A program made the translations under genes and the position numbers. 64,000 bases of DNA from Ophioderma brevispina (Eukaryota; Echinodermata; Ophiuroidea; Amphilepidida; Ophiodermatidae): the NCBI GenBank assembly GCA_023653785.1, contig JAMKCH010012594.1, positions 1-64,000 on the forward strand. The letters run 5' to 3'. Below are positions 33,459 to 44,810 of the stretch, one piece after another. The notes below the pieces were generated by a model that saw only the letters and a program-made list of their open reading frames with translations, was not told where the DNA came from and did no database searches. The stretch's first letter is position 1. Every line of letters begins with the position of its first letter.

Positions 33459-34346
33459 CAGAGTGGTCCAAAAAAAGGTTTACACTTTTTCGTTTGCAAA
33501 TTTCTAAAAAGTGGGTAGGAATATTAAAATAGTTTAAAGATATTTATTAACTACAATATCTTGTTGGAACCTGGTGAAAACGGTGTTGAAAACAAAGCTG
33601 AAGTGACAAAATGGCCACCATCTAGAGAAAAAAGGTCAAAAACCACTTTGCACACACGTAAGTCTATGGCACTGTGTTGGCAGTCACTTATCCATGATTG
33701 ATACCCACATTGAACAACGCACCCCGTCATGGAACTTAGTATTTATTAATAACCACAACGGTAAGAATTAAGGCATCCCAAATTATTTCAAGTTTCTCTT
33801 ATAAATTTAAAAATAAAATGGCTGCAATATTTCTTCTTAATGATCTTGTCCCAAACCATGCAAACATTGAAAATATACAAGTCTTGATCAGTATTGACAA
33901 GAAAAACGTGCAGATCTCATTCAATTTAAAATTTCCCCAAATTAAAATCGACTTAATTATTATGTAAATGGACATTTCAAGTCCAGTTTCAGGGTTGAGA
34001 TATTCTTTTATTATTTTCGAACGGTTAAACACTCCGCACAAACTCAAGGGTGGTCAAAAGTTTGTTACGTGAGTAGGCATACAGTTCACGCAATGGTATT
34101 GATCTGTTAATTATCACGATTGGCCCCATAGACTTACGTGTGTGCAAAGTGGGTTTTTTACCATTTTTTCTCTACACGGTCGCCATTTGGTTATTGAAGC
34201 TTTGTTTTTCAACGCCGTTTTCACACGCTAGGTGTTCTAACAAGATATTGGTAGTTAATAAATCTTCAAAAATCTGTGATATGTCCACCCACTTTTGGGA
34301 AAAATTTGCAGACATAAAAGTGTAAACCTTTTTTTTGTCCACACTG
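33459..34346. mobile_element. 888 bp TA-flanked element with long inverted repeats
   Basis: Ends are cagagtggtccaaaaaaagg and its partner cctttttttttgtccacactg-like sequence, each flanked by TA (33457-33458 and 34347-34348). Arms of about 230 bases pair through ggtttacacttttt, ttattaactac/gtagttaataa, aatatcttgtt, gaaaacgg and cactttgcacacacgtaagtctatgg. TA flanks suit Tc1/mariner-type transposition. The interior has no transposase frame, so it is non-autonomous. Confidence 0.85.
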
Positions 34347-34845
34347 TAGTTTTGACCTATATCTTCCCAATTACTCCTATTTCAAACAATTTTAAAGATG
34401 ATACACCACAAAAATCCAACCAAAATGTACCTTGATCAAAATCTATTTTACCTTTTTTCATAGTGGTCATTCGAATCAGTTGAGTTGCTGAAAGAAATAG
34501 CATATTTTGTGACCTGCCCTTTGACTGTGCCTTATGCCTCATTTGATCAGGCCAGTCAGAATATTCCCATATCCCAGTCATTCATCTTAACAATATAAAA
34601 GCAATTATGACTTTAGTTGCCTTTATATACACTAATCCCCCTAGCCAAGTGAAGGATTTTATGTCTGACAAAAATCTGTACGTCCCACATACTTTTGCAT
34701 CTCTGGAGGTATTCTTTACTTGAAGTTAACAAAAGACTGGAATGCTAACATTATGCATGCTTCATGTAGACAGTTGCCTGCCCACTTTGGTTGGGTGAAT
34801 TTAATTAGTGAGGCATAACAAATAAGGTCTTAAACTGATTGACTC
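34347..34845. other. Non-coding sequence, no feature seen
   Basis: AT-rich DNA between the TA-flanked element and the second DIRS element. Nothing recognised. Confidence 0.45.
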
Positions 34846-34871
34846 ATTACACTGAACTGATTCCTTTACAC

Positions 34872-35023
34872 CAATGTTTACTGAAATATCTGCATTTCCC
34901 TTCTGAAGAAGTGGAATGCCCCCAAATACCTATTTTAGCACCCTTAAAAGATGAAATTGGCTCGACCAGTGGACCCCAGGTCACAGCCCTGTCGCCATAG
35001 CCTCCTTCTCATTCGTTTTGGCC
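34872..35023 (+). repeat. Left inverted terminal repeat of DIRS element 2
   Basis: Contains caatgtttactgaaatat, gcatttcccttct, ccaaataccta, tttagcacc, ggaccccaggtcacagccct and attcgttttggc. All recur in reverse complement in 42316-42460 with roughly 80% identity by eye. Confidence 0.85.
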
Positions 35024-35474
35024 GCCTTAACTCCAAACGGAGTGTGGTAACCGCGGCAGCTCTGTCATTAGCAGCCCAAATTAACTGAGATTTTTGATTC
35101 TGGTGTACTAGTTGTGTCGGCTCATACGAATACTCCGTACTACTATACCATAATATCTGGATATCTTACTGGACTATATACTGGATTTATAGCGCTCAAT
35201 CGGATGGAATAATCGGAGACTTTTACAAACCGTCGGAGAGCTCTTATGTATCCTTTTTTGCCACCGATGCGGTCATGTGATCTTTGGAGCGAAATAAGGA
35301 CACAAAGCAGCCATTGACTCACTTTGTTGCTGCTTGTATGCTTTTGTCTATGTGTGAGTTTTGTTATGTTTAATTTGTTATCGGGCTTGCTTTGCTAACA
35401 ATTAATATGGTCTGGTGTGGTGTATTATTTATTATATGCTTGGGTATACTTAATAAAATATGTGACAACTGTGT

Positions 35475-38400
35475 TTGAAAAATTCTTTAACCGTTGGTGA
35501 CACTCAGTTACCGAGTGGTTTTGGTGTCCTGACGTTGCGTACCGGGAGTCCGCCCACGGCACGATCGTTATTTTTCTGTACGGTTTTTAATTGCTCACGC
35601 TATTCCATCTCGTCAACTCACGCTCACCCCGTCATTCATGGCATAATTGGCGTACGCTGCCCCGCATCCATTCATGAGTGGGGATCCCCATCCTCTTTGT
35701 TCAATCAAGCAATGTTCCCCCCGCACCGACGGTGCCGCCTCTTTCTGTATTGGACTGTCGGATGTTCATGGGCAAACCATTGAACATGGTACGCCGCTCG
35801 TGTGCGTACACGGGTAGGGGGGGTGGTAGTCGGCCTCCGGTCCGGGGTTCATCCAAGGCAGCCGCTGCTCTCTGGTGCTCCCAAGGCGGGGGTAGCTCTT
35901 CGGCTACCTTCGCGGCATGCTGAGGGGGTGGCTTCGGGCCGGCCCCTCAGCGGCCACCGGGCCTCTGGCTCGCCTGGTTCAGACCTAGGGGCTGCTCCGT
36001 GCAGGCTAGCGCGTTCTGCTCTGCCAATCCCCCTGGGGGCTGGCGGCTGCGGGCGCTCCCCGGTAGTGTGAGTGGTGAAGGTGAGGCCCTGGTCGCCCGG
36101 ATCTAATCCCCTCTCCGCTGTTTCCACTCCTCACGGGGTTTCGGTCCCGGTTCAGTCCTTCGCAGGAGCACTTCGACCGCGACCACGGGGGCCATTACTT
36201 CGGGGTATTTTTTCGGCAAACCTGGGGCTTTGGCTTCGGGATCCCTTGGCGGGACGCCGCAGGTGTTGGCTACGTTCGCTGGACCCCGCGTGACTCGCCT
36301 TGCTATCATGCATGCCTCCTCAGCTGGCTCCGCACACCGCTCTCTGCCCTTCGGGCTGTGGCGTAGCGAGTGTGCTCCGCTGGGCTTGCCTCCGCAGATG
36401 CCCCAGCTGACTAGGTCGGCTCATGCCCTTACGCGGGTACGCCTCGCTGCGGTAACTAGTGCTGGTTTTCCTGCACCGACCGGTGCGCCTCTTTTGTATT
36501 GGACTGGCGGTGTTCAATGGGCAACCATTGAGCATGGTAACGCCGCGCGTGTTGTCGTACACTGGAGGGGGTGGTAGTCTGGCTCCCGTCCGGGGTTCAT
36601 CCCATGCAGCCGCTGCGGCTCTGGGTGCTCCAAGGTGGGGTAGCTTCGGCTCTTCGTCGGCATCTGACGGGGCTGCTTCGGGCCGCCTCCTCGGCGCGCC
36701 ACCGGCCTCTAGCTCGCTGGTCAGCCCTAGGGGCTGCTCCGGTGCTGGCTAGCGCGGTCTGCTCTTCCAATCCCCCTGGGCTTGGCGGCTGTGGGACCGC
36801 TCCGTATGTGAGAGGTGATTGTGGTGCCCAGGTCGCCCGGTCTAATCCATCGCCCGCTGTTGTCCGCACCCTTAGCGTGGTTACGGTCCGCGTGTCTTCG
36901 GGCAACTTCGACCGCGACCACGGTGGCCAATACTTTCGGGTATGTTTTCGGCAAACCTGTGGCTTTGGCTTCGGTGTGTCCCTTTGTGGGACGCCACAGG
37001 TGTTGGCTACGCTCCCTGCACCCCGCGTGGCTAGCCTTGCTAGTCATGCATTGCCTTCTCAGCTGGCGCCGCCCGCCGCTCCGGGCCCTTCGGGGTTTGG
37101 CGTAGTGTGTGGTGCTCCGCTGGGTTGGTCACCGCAGATTCCCCAGCGGACTAGGGTCGGCTCAGGCCCTCTTACGCGGGTACGGCCTGCTGCGTAACTA
37201 GTGCTGGCTTTCCGGCACCTGTCTCCGGGGCGGTCCCGCCTATGGGGGGGTACCCGGTGGGTACCCCTGCCTCTGGCGTTCCTGCGGGGCAACCTTCGTG
37301 GGCCTGCCCCTGCGTGGACACAGTACCCGCCGCAGCTACCTCTAGGTTACGCTGCTTCCCCGTACTTGGCTTACCCACCCCATCGAGCTGGATGACTGGG
37401 GTGGGACAGTCCTGGCATGTCTTTCGACCGGGGCGTTCCGCTTGCGGGAGCCCCTCCAGGCTATAGCCACACCGCGCCTCTGCCGTCGGCTGCCCACCCC
37501 CCGCAGTCACCAGGTGCTGTCGGGGCTGCTTCTGAACTCCGCTTTCGAGCTTGGGCAGTCGCGCCGCTGCTGCAGCAGTTGGTCTCCTTTCTGGGAGCCA
37601 CTCAACCTGCGGCGGTACAGCCTGGGACCATGCCGGGGCATGCGGTGTAACGTCCACTACCCTCGCTTACGTGCCTGACTTGGGGTGTCGTCCCACGCCT
37701 CCTCGGCCTGTATCCTCGTCAGGGTCGGGCTGGGTGCAGCCGAGCCTCATGGCTCCTGCGGCCCAACCTATGCCAGTTGGCTTGTCCCTGCGGGAGGCCC
37801 TGATGTCGCCGCCCAGGTGGCGTCGCTTGGCCTTCCACCTCCATCCGCTCGCTCTGTTGCACCGTCCTCTCAGGACTTCTACCAGCCGCAGACTTCCGAT
37901 TTTTCGGAGGACAGCACTGGCGGAGGAATCGGCTCGGAGGACAGTCACTTGGTGATACTCCTTCGCACCCGTCTACGTCCGCGGCGCTTCGGAGCAGGAG
38001 GGGGTGGATTCTCTCCCCGCGGTGCACCCCTCATGTGCTGCGCAGGGCGGCTGAGAGTCTCGGCCTGGCTTGCGCGCCTGAGCGGCGTGCAGAGGAGGGT
38101 GGGGGGGGGAGGGAAAATTGCTTCTCTTTCCTTTTATCCTCTTCTTGTACGGGTTAGTGGTTGTGGGAGGTACATTCAATCTGGGTCTTCCCTATCCTCC
38201 CTCTCGGCACGCGTCCAGGCGTTGACGCTCCCCAAGACGTTGGTCTTCTGTGGAATCGCTCGTGAGTTCACTCAGAAGCTCTCTTCGTACCCGGTGGAAA
38301 ACTTTTTGCCCAAGTCTTGCGTAACTACCGAAGGGGTATGGTCAACTCTCCTGAGGACTCCGACCATTGATCTCGACCTAGCAGCCAATTTTGCACGGCA

Positions 38401-39060
38401 AGGCCGCACCGACTGCGTTCTCCCCCGTCTGGGATACGCAGTTGAGGCACCTGGAACTGGCGGTGACCTCTGGCATCAGGGCTAGGTGCTTTCTCTATGG
38501 TGGGAGCTTTACTCCTCGGAAGCCTCCGATGCATTGACTGTCCTAGCCTCGCCAGTGACTCGGCAGACGGAGGCTCCAATGTCTCTGCGCGTCCGCCTCA
38601 GCTCCTGCGGCGCAAGAAGGCCTGCTTTACCCTACGCACCCTGAGCTCCAATCTTGCATCGGAGGTCTCTAAGACCAAGCCCGAGTCGCGTGACGTCCTC
38701 TTCGGAGGTTCGTTTCGGTTACTCACTGCTTGCTCAGCGGAACGCGTGGAGTCGGAGCAGGCACTCGAGGCTCAGGCAATATCTCCTCCGGGAGATCTTC
38801 GCCTAAGAAGAAGAAAAGCGCTAGCGCTCCTCTTCTTCTGGCCCCGCCGCCAAGCAGGCGAAGTCGCCACACACCGATCCTCATCATCCCCAGAGCCCGC
38901 AGCTCCGGCTACGTCTTCTCAGAAGTCCGGGCAAGCCGAAGGCTCGTCCCCTCCCAAAAGCAGGCGCCTGGGAAGGGGAAGAAGCTCGTCCGTGAGGGCC
39001 ACGGCAGCCTCGGGGTCCTCCTCGCCGGGAGGGAGCCTCCACCTCCAGTGGGCGGCCGCT
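35475..39060 (+). pseudogene. Gag-like low-complexity region of DIRS element 2
   Basis: GC-rich plus-strand frames rich in Gly, Ala, Pro and Ser replace each other along the region. Recurrent peptide blocks include YTGGGGSLAPVRGSSHAAAA. A later frame (37685-38485) and the Lys/Ser/Pro-rich stretch at 38500-39060, with KKKKSASAPLL, resemble the basic C-terminal end of DIRS gag proteins. It directly precedes the polymerase frame. No known fold is identifiable, so the call is by position and composition. Long minus-strand frames here are shadows caused by high GC. Confidence 0.55.
35720..37225 (+). repeat. ~750 bp tandem duplication in DIRS 2 gag region
   Basis: Unit one starts near 35721 (gcaccgacggtgccgcctct) and unit two near 36471 (gcaccgaccggtgcgcctct). 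Both continue through gtattggactg, ggttcatcc, gcagccgctg, ttcgaccgcgaccac, ggcaaacctg and ctagtgctgg. A third unit begins near 37200 but diverges quickly. Confidence 0.8.
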
Positions 39061-39065
39061 TAAAG

Positions 39066-39900
39066 TTATGTGGGAATGGCCAGCCATTTCTCTCGCACCT
39101 TGGGTGCTGAGTGTGGTGGAGCGGGGGTATCGAATAGAATTTCAACCCGACACCCCAGCTACTTCCATATGGCCGAGACTACCTCGCTTCCGGGGAGCCG
39201 AAGACCATTTCTTCTGGCCGAGTTTTCGGCCCTCATGGCGAAGGGTGCCATTTCCCCGTTCGACCCCCTTTTCACCTAGGGGTTTTGGTCGACGTTCTTC
39301 TTGGGAGCCAAGAACCGGGGATTTGGCGTCCCATCCTGAACCCTGAAGCCGTTGAATCAGTTAATCAGGCCGAAGAAGTTCAGGTTGGAAACTCCTTCGC
39401 GTCATCCTGCGCTGTCCTTTGAAGGGGAACTGGCGTCGTCTTGGATCTGAAGACGCCTTCCTGCACGTCCCAGTCGCCAAAACAAACCGTCGCTGGCTCA
39501 GATTCCAAAACCAGGCCATTCGTTCGAGTGGACGTGCCTCCCCTTCGGACTATCCACCTCTCTCAGGGTCTTCACGTCCGTGACCCGGGAAGTGGGCGCC
39601 TTCCTCAGGCGACAGGGGGTCAACCTTGCCTGTACCTGACGACGCTAATCTACGGACCGTCCGACCCAGGCGGCGGCCGAGATGGTCGGTCGAACCATTC
39701 AGGTGGTGCAGAGGTTGGGCTTTATTGTCAACTACGACAAATCGAGCCTAACCCTCTCAAGACCTGAGGTAGCTGGGTGCACGGCTGCAATTGCTTCCGG
39801 GCATTGCAGAACCAACGGCCGAGCTGGTGGATGTCGTGGTTCAAGCTGCGACTTCCATGGCGTTGCTTCGCAGGCCCCCGCTCGAGACGGCTTCGCCTTC
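39066..39900 (+). pseudogene. Reverse transcriptase of DIRS element 2 (decayed)
   Basis: It begins with WPAISLAPWVLSVVERGYRI, the W-x-wVLxxVxxGYxI start block of DIRS polymerases. Then come a LNQLIRPKKFRLET-like block (39350), a Leu-Asp-Leu-Lys block (motif A) near 39440, CLPFGLST at 39535-39558 with RVFTSVTREVG after it, and the catalytic-box area near 39630-39655. Motif A and the catalytic box are disrupted by single-base shifts. A following VGRTIQVVQRLGFIVNYDKS block is the usual thumb-side helix. The enzyme would copy element RNA in an active relative; this copy cannot. Confidence 0.82.
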
Positions 39901-40131
39901 TAGGCTTGATGGCCAGTCTCTTCGACCTTGTCCCGTACTGTCGCTACCATATGAGGTGCTTCAACTGCACCTCGGAGACATTACAGGCCGTCAAGCACCC
40001 AGATTCCCGTTGATCCCCGTCAATCGGAGATCCGGGAGCCCTGCATGGTGGTCTCACCGCCCCAACATGACTCAGGGAGTCTTTTTCCCCGCGCCTTCTG
40101 TCGATATTGTTATCACGACGGATAAGTCAGG

Positions 40132-40930
40132 TTGAGGGGGTTTCACCCTAGACCTCAGTGCTTCGGTGACGTGGTCCCAGACCGGGGCTCAGGCCCATGT
40201 CATCGCCTCGAATTTTTGTGGGCATTGGAACGTACCCTATCTCACTTCGAGGCGATGGTGACCCACTCCAGTGTCCTAGTACAGACGGACAACTCCACCG
40301 TTGTGGCCTACGCACAACACCGGGCGGGACTCGGTCCCGGCCCCTGTGCCTCTACGCCATGCGTCATCATGCGTGGTGTCGGGGGGAGGTCCCGGGCCAT
40401 CACGATGTCCCCAGTACACATTCCGGGGGTCACTTTTCTGCCGACTATCTGTCACGCGGCGGATGAACGCCTCGTAATGGATACTGAACCGAGATGTCGT
40501 ACAGCAGATCTTCGAAGACTGTATGTGCTCAGATCGACCTGTCGCCTCGAACCAGAGTCACCAGCTTCCCTCTGTACTGCACCCGGACTCAGACCCGGGT
40601 GCGTACGCAGTCAACGCTCCTGGCTAGGACTGGACGTGGATCACGGCCTATGCCTTCCCACCATTCCGATCCTACATCGTGTAGTTTCGAAAATTGGGCG
40701 TGAGGCCGTGCGTGTCCCACTCATCGCTCCCTTTGGGCCGACAACCTTTGGTTTCGGCCGATGGTGGGTCGTCGGCGGCTCTGCCGCTGCGTCTACCCAT
40801 CCGGCCGGATCTAATAACTCTCGGACGGAGGGAGCGCCAGTCTGTCGCTGGAGCACTAGCTTGACTGTGTTGCCATTATCCGGCAACGATGCCGAGTTCT
40901 GGCTTTTCACAGAGAGCTGCCTCGCTCATA
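40132..40930 (+). pseudogene. RNase H and connection region of DIRS element 2
   Basis: TDNSTVVAYAQH (40285 onward) is the RNase H motif with a catalytic Asp (TDNTTVVAYINR in the family). One frame over, LYAMRHHAWCRG and FSADYLSRGG (to 40466) complete the domain, so a shift lies between. The following sequence fits the DIRS post-RNase H segment: DP-x-A-x-AVNA, DWTW then AYAFPP (40630-40665), and a VxLIAPxxPxTxxF-type block. No methyltransferase DPPY motif was seen. The frame 40132-40956 is long but mixed. Confidence 0.8.
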
Positions 40931-40959
40931 TCAGAAGGAAGAAGGAATCCACATAGGAC

Positions 40960-41925
40960 GACTTACGCTAAGCCGCTCGGACCCCTACTTCCGCTGGTCC
41001 ATAAATGAGCACGAGAGTGTGTCTCCGCACTCGGGCATCTGAGCCGAGATCGCGGCTTTCTCACGATCGCTTTGATAGCGGACTGAACTTCGACTGTTAG
41101 AACTACAAGTCCCGCTATCCTAGCGATCCCTAGAGGTTTCGACGACGTATCAACTACAATGAAAGAACGATGGTTCGATCCGTCTCCTTCTAGAGAGGAT
41201 GTTTAATACACGACCTCCGACCAGAAGGCGTCCCACCCTGAGACCTTAACTCAGTCTTAGACTATTTAATGAAGCCCCCGTTCGAACCAGTGGCTGAGGC
41301 ATCACTAAAACATGTCACTATTAAGACGGCCTTCCTGGCGCTCCTCGCCTCTGGGAGACGTGCTCTAGATCAAGAATATCTCGATGTCAGCGTCTGCAAT
41401 TCTCTCGGGACAGGTCAAATTTTTCTTTAGGCCAGATTTTCTGGCCAAGAACTAGGCATCCTCATTCCGACCCTCAACAATTATCTTACCCCGAATTGCA
41501 TGTCACTCTTCGGTGCGGTAAGATCGCCTGTGGTGTCCCGTCGGCCCTTGAGTACATAAACTAAAACTAGTCCGCTCAGGGCTCCACGACTAGTTGTTTC
41601 TTACACACGCTTCCGCCCCACGGGCCGCTTCCAAGCGACTGATTGCTAGATGATTAGCGCTGTATTAAGATTCCAAAACGCGGTGATTGGAGCTTCCCAA
41701 GCTCGAGCCCATTCGTTTCGTACTATCCATCGGCATGGGCCTACCACCGCCGAATCAGTATTGCCGAAATCTGCGAGCCTATGTCGTGGAGGGCTCCCAC
41801 CCGTTTCGTCGGTGGTACTACAGACGTACAAACTCCCCATAGAACGTTGCGAGGCAACTCCTCCGAAACACACTAATCTATCTCCACTATACATAAAGTC
41901 TCCCATCCGGATGCGACTGTGACGC
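40960..41925 (+). pseudogene. Tyrosine recombinase of DIRS element 2 (decayed)
   Basis: The N-terminal part shows DLNSVLDYLMKPPFEPV then AEASLKHVTIKTAFLALLAS (41243-41350), followed by GRRALDQEYLDVS, where the first catalytic Arg of the family lies. The C-terminal frame 41650-41922 contains RAHSFRT with His-x-x-Arg at 41710-41721, and later VLQTYKL with the candidate nucleophilic Tyr at 41827-41829. Arg, His-x-x-Arg and Tyr are therefore all visible, although stops and frame changes separate them. Role in active relatives: integration of the circular DNA intermediate. Confidence 0.82.
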
Positions 41926-42137
41926 TTGCCCCGGAGTATTCCGTTTATCAGGGACATCTATGTCCCCGATTTTGTATGTTAATGCCTTTAGGCCTTTAAC
42001 ATATGCTTCTTTTGTTAGTGTAGGTCCCCCCCCCCCTTTCGCCTTTGGCGGACTCTGTTGACTGCTCGAATATCGTGCTCCACCTCCGACTGAGTGTTCT
42101 AGTCTGTGTTGATTGAAATTATTGATTCAACGGGGGT

Positions 42138-42247
42138 AATGCATATATTTCAGGTCAACATTGGTGTAAAGGACATCAGCTCAGTGTAATATGGTTCGTT
42201 TAGAAACACATTATGTTTCATAATCATTTAACTGAGGCCTGATTTCC
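42138..42247 (+). repeat. Internal complementary region of DIRS element 2
   Basis: Bases 42138-42190 (gcatatatttcaggtcaaca, ttggtgtaaagg, agtgtaat) are the reverse complement of the left end at 34846-34897. Bases 42197-42247 (tagaaacacatt, gtttcataatcattta, tgaggcctgattt) are the reverse complement of the right end at 42467-42511. The two halves are joined by about six bases. Confidence 0.88.
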
Positions 42248-42315
42248 TTTCCACTGTTGACTTCCCGCTTCCAGGCCCGCCCCACAGCTGATATACGCGC
42301 GTCCGTGTGGCTTGA

Positions 42316-42511
42316 GCCAAAACGAATTAAGGAAGAGCAGGGTTGAGAGGGTGTGACCTGGGGTCTCTGGTCGAGACCATTTTATTTTTAGGTGCTAAAT
42401 AAGGTATTTTGGGGCATTCCCTTCTCCGAAGGGAAATGCATATTTCAGTCAACATTGAACATCGAAATTCAGTCCTCATTTAAATGTTTATGAAACGAAT
42501 GTGTTTCTAAC
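42316..42511 (+). repeat. Right inverted terminal repeat of DIRS element 2, with extension
   Basis: 42316-42460 pairs with the left terminal repeat. 42461-42511 is an extra right-end extension that pairs only with the internal complementary region, the asymmetry known from DIRS-1. Confidence 0.83.
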
Positions 42512-43342
42512 TATTGGTTATTGTTTTTATTCAGTTATTGTTTAGGTTCCACCTGACAGACCAGCTTCATGAAGGAAATGCGTAAACGCAACAGTACATC
42601 ACACTCATCTCAAAAACTAACGACGAGATCAGGATTTTGCCGCAACCTACTAAGGTGAGTATATGTTAGGAATTCATACCTATCTTGATGCAAAATTGCA
42701 AATTGACAAAAAGCAGTTACACTATGCAAAATCCCACTCCACCTCAAGCATGCCCTAGAATTTCCTCAGACTTGTAGATTGTCTCTGATGCAATCGGGGA
42801 TTAATTTTTTACCAAAGATGTTAGTGCATTGTACTGCATTTGCCTTGGTGTTCATGCCTGTCCTTTGTAAATTTAACCAACAGGGATGGTATGAGCAGTT
42901 TGACATGCACTATCAATCCTTGGTATTTAGTGTTCACTGTGTTTCCCTTTTTACATCATTTGGTATCATTCCTCATGCGATCTCATCCACTCAGAGCAGT
43001 CCAGCAGTGGTATTGATATTATTAAAAACAAAACTACTAAGACAATACAAAACAGAAATATTTTGTTTAGCCTAGTATTTAAGTACACTAGAAGAAATGG
43101 ATTTACAACATTTTACAGCTTGAATATGAAAACACTGAAGCTGATAAGAAAACTGTCCTTTAAAAGCTTGTCACGTTGCCAATTACCTCAGATATATGGA
43201 GTTTCAACATTCAAAAGCTGGCTCTGAGCAATGCTTGTATACTAATAAATATAGTTATTCCCCTCATTTTCCTTATATCTTATTGGTCTTTCTAATGATC
43301 AATTTGAGTCCAATGTGAGAGCAGTTATTGGTTTCCAATAAG
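42512..43342 (+). other. Non-coding sequence with a cryptic exon-like block
   Basis: Just outside the DIRS right end there are two acceptor-like tracts (tttttattcag at 42532, ttattgtttag at 42545) and a strong donor (gtgagt, 42655). The block between them is open only from an ATG near 42569 (MKEMRKRNSTSHSSQKL). Nothing connects it in phase to the host exons, so it is noted but not called. Confidence 0.3.
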
Positions 43343-43617
43343 ACAGGGATTTAGGACTTCAGAAATTCCTGGATTTCTGGAAATTTTTGCCATAAAAAAA
43401 AATCTGGAATGTTAAAACAAAAAATACATTTCTGGTATCCGATGATGTTATTTCGGCATATAAAGCATACCACTTTTTGGCAGGGGGATATCCCCCTTAA
43501 ACTCCTTCTGTAGCTTTTGTTTTGAGGAATAAGTGTAATCGTGCCCGCAGCGTTGGCTGCTTGGGCGGGCCGATATTTCAAGGAATTAATGCTATGCCCA
43601 CTTACATCCCTGAAAGA
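43343..43617. mobile_element. MITE family C copy 2
   Basis: Shares with 14448-14766 the blocks ggatttctgg/ggaaattt, ccataaa-aaaaatctgga-aatgttaaaa and atttctg. Ends cagggatttagg and cttacatccctg are degenerate inverted repeats. Confidence 0.6.
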
Positions 43618-44361
43618 AATTAAGTTGAGCATGTACAATTTTTGTTTTGACACCATTGCAGGTGACTCCCTACACAATGTCCTCTCGTGACCCAACCCTA
43701 GATCCCATCCTTCTTGAGCATGAGACCTAATTAGATTGAATCTATGGGATACGGTACTGGTGCTGGCTTGAGTGGGACGCCCCTACCAGCTTGTCGGCTA
43801 GACACAGAACACAGGGTACAAGCCAGGAGGCTGAGTTTCCCTGCAAGCTACCTCAACACCTGCACATGGTGTCATGATTTGTTTTATCTTTGTGCATTAT
43901 CCCATTCTACGGCACATTTGTTTTTGACCCCATGAAATTGTCTCTTTTATTTTTAAGCAATTTTTCCAGCAACAGCAACACAATTTTGACAACGATGTAA
44001 AGTAGGGACATGCAAGAGCTATTACCTCTGGAAAAACAGAAAAATCCATTGCGGGAATGTTGCCATAGAGGCCTACAAATCATGATTTGTGTGTTATAGC
44101 GCCTCTATATGCTTATTCCCCATATGAAGGGGGGAGACGTGTAAAGAGATTTTATGAAAAATCATATTTGCCCCTTAAATTTCATCAAATTTTGCACAGG
44201 ATGTAGTTTTAGTGGAACAATAATCCAACTTCGTTGTGAAAGTGTGTCGCCGTTGTATTTTTTGATTTTATTCTCATTTTATCATAAATAAATGAGACAT
44301 TCAAACAGCTGTGACTGGTCAGTGATATTCGGAAGACGTATTTTTAGATGCGTTTTTCAAG
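43618..44361. other. Non-coding sequence, no feature seen
   Basis: No exon or repeat structure recognised. Confidence 0.4.
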
Positions 44362-44723
44362 TTAAAGGCTACTCAGAGATTTCGAAATGCAACTTTTTGT
44401 TAGTAATTAAAAATAGTCCTCTAGACCTATAGGTGGCATCCTAAAATGCTTAATTCCAAAGTTGGCGATGAATCCGATTTTTCGTTTTGATGCAGTAAAA
44501 CATTTAGGCACAGTAATAACAGTGCATAGGCATATAATAACAACATTTCCTGATCCGAATTTTTAATAACACAGTTGTTGATTTTCTATATGAAGGACTA
44601 TGATTTGAAGCTTAGGGTTTTCACAGAATGATTTAGTATTTGAACAAGCATTATGTAATGCAAAAAAAATATTTTTTTTGAATTGATGTGCCCTCCATTG
44701 GGAAATCTCTGAGTTGCCTTTAA
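44362..44723. mobile_element. TTAA-bounded MITE, family F
   Basis: Left end ttaaaggctactcagagatt and right end aatctctgagttgcctttaa form about 23-base inverted repeats bounded by TTAA. The right TTAA is shared with the neighbouring 44720-44810 element. Confidence 0.8.
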
Positions 44724-44810
44724 CCACTTCTGTGCTCAAGTGATCGAATCTCAATCAAACATGTGGCAAGGTATATAAAATTCTGCTTTGTGTACATAAG
44801 AAGGTGTTAA
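44720..44810. mobile_element. 91 bp TTAA-bounded MITE, family B copy 2
   Basis: Starts ttaaccacttctgtgctcaa and ends cataagaaggtgttaa. The core acatgtggcaag-gtatataaaat, then tttgtgt, matches copy 1 at 11472-11560. Confidence 0.7.

Larger units (their letters stand above)
34846..42511 (+). mobile_element. DIRS-like retrotransposon 2 (tyrosine-recombinase type)
   Basis: About 7.7 kb, GC-rich, in the plus orientation. Inverted terminal repeats lie at 34872-35023 and 42316-42460. An internal complementary region at 42138-42247 pairs with the left end (34846-34897) and with a right-end extension (42467-42511). Between them are a low-complexity gag-like region, reverse transcriptase, RNase H and tyrosine recombinase. 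Most conserved motifs can be read but are spread over frames, so the copy is inactive. Internal sequence and ends differ from element 1, so the two are different families of the same architecture. Confidence 0.88.

Noticed and set aside
35849..38579. Minus-strand frames up to 161 codons opposite DIRS 2 gag
   Set aside because: Low-complexity shadows of GC-rich DNA with no recognisable protein.
42533..42654. Exon between ttattcag and gtgagt
   Set aside because: Stops in two frames and no phase connection to other exons; kept only as a note.
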